From Desulfurococcaceae archaeon AG1 (GTDB lineage Archaea > Thermoproteota > Thermoprotei_A > Sulfolobales > AG1), in contig BEWT01000005.1 in assembly GCA_003116855.1 (NCBI GenBank), forward strand, positions 115,644 to 179,643: a DNA stretch of 64,000 nucleotides. Direction: 5' to 3'. Positions within the stretch are counted from its first letter, which is position 1. Each line of letters begins with the position of its first letter. Below the pieces are notes generated by a model that saw only the letters and a program-made list of their open reading frames with translations, was not told where the DNA came from and did not search any database. Positions 62,336 through 64,000 of the stretch are shown here, one piece after another. The position numbers and the translations under genes are program-made.

Positions 62336-63370
62336 ATGAATAAGAGCTCTGGTTCGTCAAAGCCTCGACTCTACATAACCAGAGAGATCTTTAATGAAGC
62401 TCTCAAGAAGCTTGAGGGCGTATATGACTATGAAGTCTGGGATAGATATCAGCACCCGCCTTATGAGTTTCTGAGGAAAAAACTCGTGGAGTTCGACGCT
62501 GTGCTCAGCATGCCCACCGATAGGTTTGACTGCGAGATGATTAGAAGTATCTCTCATAAGATAAGGATCATAGCTAACATGGCTGTGGGTTATGATAATA
62601 TAGATGTAGAGTGTGCAACCCAGCATGGCGTATATGTCACCAACACCCCAGGAGTGCTTACAGAAGCTACCGCAGATCTAGCACTAGCCCTCATACTAGC
62701 CACTGCTAGAAGAATAGTCGAAGGAGATCATTTTGTTAGATGGGGTGAATGGTGGAGAACAGGAACACCATTTCATCCCAAGATGATGCTGGGCATGGAA
62801 CTATATGGAAAGACCTTAGGTATAATAGGAATGGGGCGTATAGGGGTCGCTGTTGCTAGGAGAGCAAAAGCTTTTAACATGAAGATCATTTACTATAGTA
62901 GAAGAAGACTCCCCGAGAATGTGGAGAGAGAGCTTGGGGCTGAATACAGAGATCTCGATGATCTTCTCTCAAACAGTGATATAATCTCAATACATGTCCC
63001 CCTAACCAAAGAGACCAGGCATATGATTAATAGAGAGAGGCTAAGTAAGGTAAAGAGAGGAGCTATAATTATAAACACCTCCAGAGGTGCTGTAATAGAT
63101 ACAGAAGCACTCGTAGAGGCGCTAGAAAAGGGCTGGATAGCCGGCGCCGGTTTAGATGTCTATGAAGAGGAGCCCCTCAACCCAAACCACCCCCTAACCA
63201 GATTCAAGAACGTGGTGCTCACACCACATATAGGCTCTGCAACTAGAGAGACAAGACTCGCAATGGCCCTCCTAGCTGTAGAGAACCTACTAGCATTCGC
63301 AGCTGGGAGAGAGCCTCCAACATTGGTTAACAAAGAAGTGCTTAGAATAAAACCACCAGGCTTCTACTAG
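62336..63370 (+). CDS. gyaR: Glyoxylate/hydroxypyruvate reductase, D-2-hydroxyacid dehydrogenase family
   Basis: 344 residues. NAD(P)-binding GIIGMGRIGVAVA (about 161-173), the substrate Arg in NTSRGAVID, the Glu in DVYEEEPL and the proton-donor His in TPHIGSAT form the full set. An Arg pair (YSRRR) after the nucleotide fold hints at NADPH use. Probably reduces glyoxylate or hydroxypyruvate. About 20 residues of extra N-terminus precede the family start. Confidence 0.9.
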   Translation: MNKSSGSSKPRLYITREIFNEALKKLEGVYDYEVWDRYQHPPYEFLRKKLVEFDAVLSMPTDRFDCEMIRSISHKIRIIANMAVGYDNIDVECATQHGVYVTNTPGVLTEATADLALALILATARRIVEGDHFVRWGEWWRTGTPFHPKMMLGMELYGKTLGIIGMGRIGVAVARRAKAFNMKIIYYSRRRLPENVERELGAEYRDLDDLLSNSDIISIHVPLTKETRHMINRERLSKVKRGAIIINTSRGAVIDTEALVEALEKGWIAGAGLDVYEEEPLNPNHPLTRFKNVVLTPHIGSATRETRLAMALLAVENLLAFAAGREPPTLVNKEVLRIKPPGFY

Positions 63371-63580
63371 TTATTTATTGTTATTTATTCTGGATCTGTC
63401 AATGTTTTTGTTTTCTCTCATACCAGGAAGCTTCCACCTAGTAGGGGATCTAGAGATGATCTAGAGATCCTGTGGTTTATTGATAGCTACTAAGCCTACC
63501 AATATCCTAGGAATACGCAACACAATTGTCCCAAAAAATATTATTAACAATAATATCTAGATATTATTAGAAAAACATTT
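63371..63580. terminator. Convergent gap with three mutually complementary AT arms
   Basis: ATATTATT (63538-63545), AATAATAT (63549-63556) and ATATTATT (63561-63568) allow either a hairpin with a three-base loop or a 20-base perfect palindrome (63549-63568). A tandem 11-base repeat, GATCTAGAGAT twice, lies at 63447-63468. Between convergent 3' ends, so a two-way terminator is the simplest reading. Confidence 0.45.
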
Positions 63581-63841
63581 CTAGTTGCTCTTAACATATT
63601 TTTTCTTGAAAGCCTTCTCAACATCTACATCAACAAGATTAGCTATAGAGAGAAGCCATGCAAGCACATCGGCTATCTCCTCCTCCATTGAGCTTTTATC
63701 ACCTCCTAGTATAGCTTCGGCTAGCTCGCCTACCTCCTCAACAAACCATGTAAATGTAGCGAAAACACCTCTTCCTCTATCCCTTTGAAGGTATAGCTTT
63801 GCTATAAGATCCTGGGCCTCTCTGAGATCCAAGAGCAACAC
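63581..63841 (-). CDS. MazG-like nucleotide pyrophosphohydrolase
   Basis: 86 residues from GTG 63841. WFVEEVGELAEAI and MEEEIADVLAWLLSIANL give the EExxE...ExxD magnesium-binding signature of the all-alpha MazG family. Hydrolyses non-canonical or excess nucleoside triphosphates. Length suits the small single-domain type. Confidence 0.9.
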   Translation of the reverse strand: MLLLDLREAQDLIAKLYLQRDRGRGVFATFTWFVEEVGELAEAILGGDKSSMEEEIADVLAWLLSIANLVDVDVEKAFKKKYVKSN

Positions 63842-63919
63842 CTACAAACCATCTAGAAGAAGAATTATTTATAATCACCTAGTAGTAACCAGGTTTTCTA
63901 CTATGGCGGCGGGGGTGAT

Positions 63920-63996
63920 TGGTAGCGGGGGGTGGATTTGAACCACCGACCTCGGGGTTATGAGCCCCGCGGGCTACCTGGCTGCCCTACCCCGCT
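63920..63996 (-). tRNA. Initiator tRNA-Met (CAT)
   Basis: Minus strand: acceptor AGCGGGG/CCCCGCT, D arm with GGGCAGCCAGGTAGCCC, anticodon stem CGGGG/CCCCG with loop CTCATAA (anticodon CAT), T arm GTGGTTCAAATCCAC and encoded ACCA. The A1:U72 pair and three G-C pairs next to the anticodon loop mark it as initiator. No intron. Confidence 0.95.
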
Positions 63997-64000
63997 GCGC

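Overview
The window looks like the chromosome of a thermophilic crenarchaeon (Thermoproteota). It carries a complete cdvA-cdvB-cdvC (ESCRT-type) division locus, topoisomerase VI, archaeal SRP54, aIF5A, uL16 (L10e), eS30, a bifunctional FBP aldolase/phosphatase, diphthamide synthesis, TATA-box promoters with GGTG/GGAG ribosome sites, and frequent GTG/TTG starts with AGG/AGA arginine and ATA isoleucine codons. CdvABC points to a Desulfurococcales/Sulfolobales-type lineage; genus cannot be fixed from the sequence. A Rieske oxygenase suggests access to oxygen.

Region 1 (1-4838) is the distal part of a type I-A CRISPR-Cas operon: partial cas5a, cas8a, separate cas3' helicase and cas3'' HD nuclease, and cas6. 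No CRISPR array or adaptation gene is visible here.

Region 2 (about 4840-18730) is a gene-poor, rearranged accessory island. It holds an ATPase - Panacea-domain - metallophosphoesterase cassette on the minus strand; a winged-helix gene with a broken partner; an AbiEii-like nucleotidyltransferase - small helical protein - metallophosphoesterase cassette; a DNA-methylase C-terminal stump; a TnpB-only IS200/IS605-type element with a candidate omega-RNA; a non-autonomous derivative of that element; a second ATPase paralogue; the first copy of a convergent pair of coiled-coil genes; three copies of a structured dispersed repeat; and an MFS transporter. Broken genes are common.

Region 3 (19059-24512) is one minus-strand operon: a Rieske non-haem iron oxygenase followed by a BMP-type nucleoside/nucleobase ABC importer. 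Region 4 (24695-28302) has an orphan gene, a transposon-like remnant, a membrane metal-dependent hydrolase-like protein and the second copy of the convergent coiled-coil pair.

Region 5 (28422-52636) is mostly core genome: RidA and HIT proteins, aIF5A, SRP54, a SPOUT methyltransferase with no ordinary start codon, L10e, membrane-bound Hdr-like Fe-S proteins, cdvABC, triosephosphate isomerase with FBP aldolase/phosphatase (gluconeogenesis), a pyruvoyl decarboxylase of polyamine synthesis, topoisomerase VI B and A overlapping deoxyribose-phosphate aldolase, a cysteine desulfurase, a diphthamide synthetase, eS30 and a YHS protein paired with a copper ATPase.

Region 6 (52810-64000) has a secreted coiled-coil protein and a membrane-anchored winged-helix protein, a DUF350 membrane protein with a tandemly duplicated promoter, tRNA-Glu with an enlarged D-loop, a polytopic membrane protein, a frameshifted MscS channel, a cupin, an alpha-mannosidase, a glyoxylate/hydroxyacid reductase, a MazG-like protein and initiator tRNA-Met at the right edge.

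The best candidates for something undescribed are the duplicated convergent coiled-coil pair, the ATPase-Panacea-phosphoesterase cassette, and the structured dispersed repeats whose arms vary together like omega-RNA hairpins.
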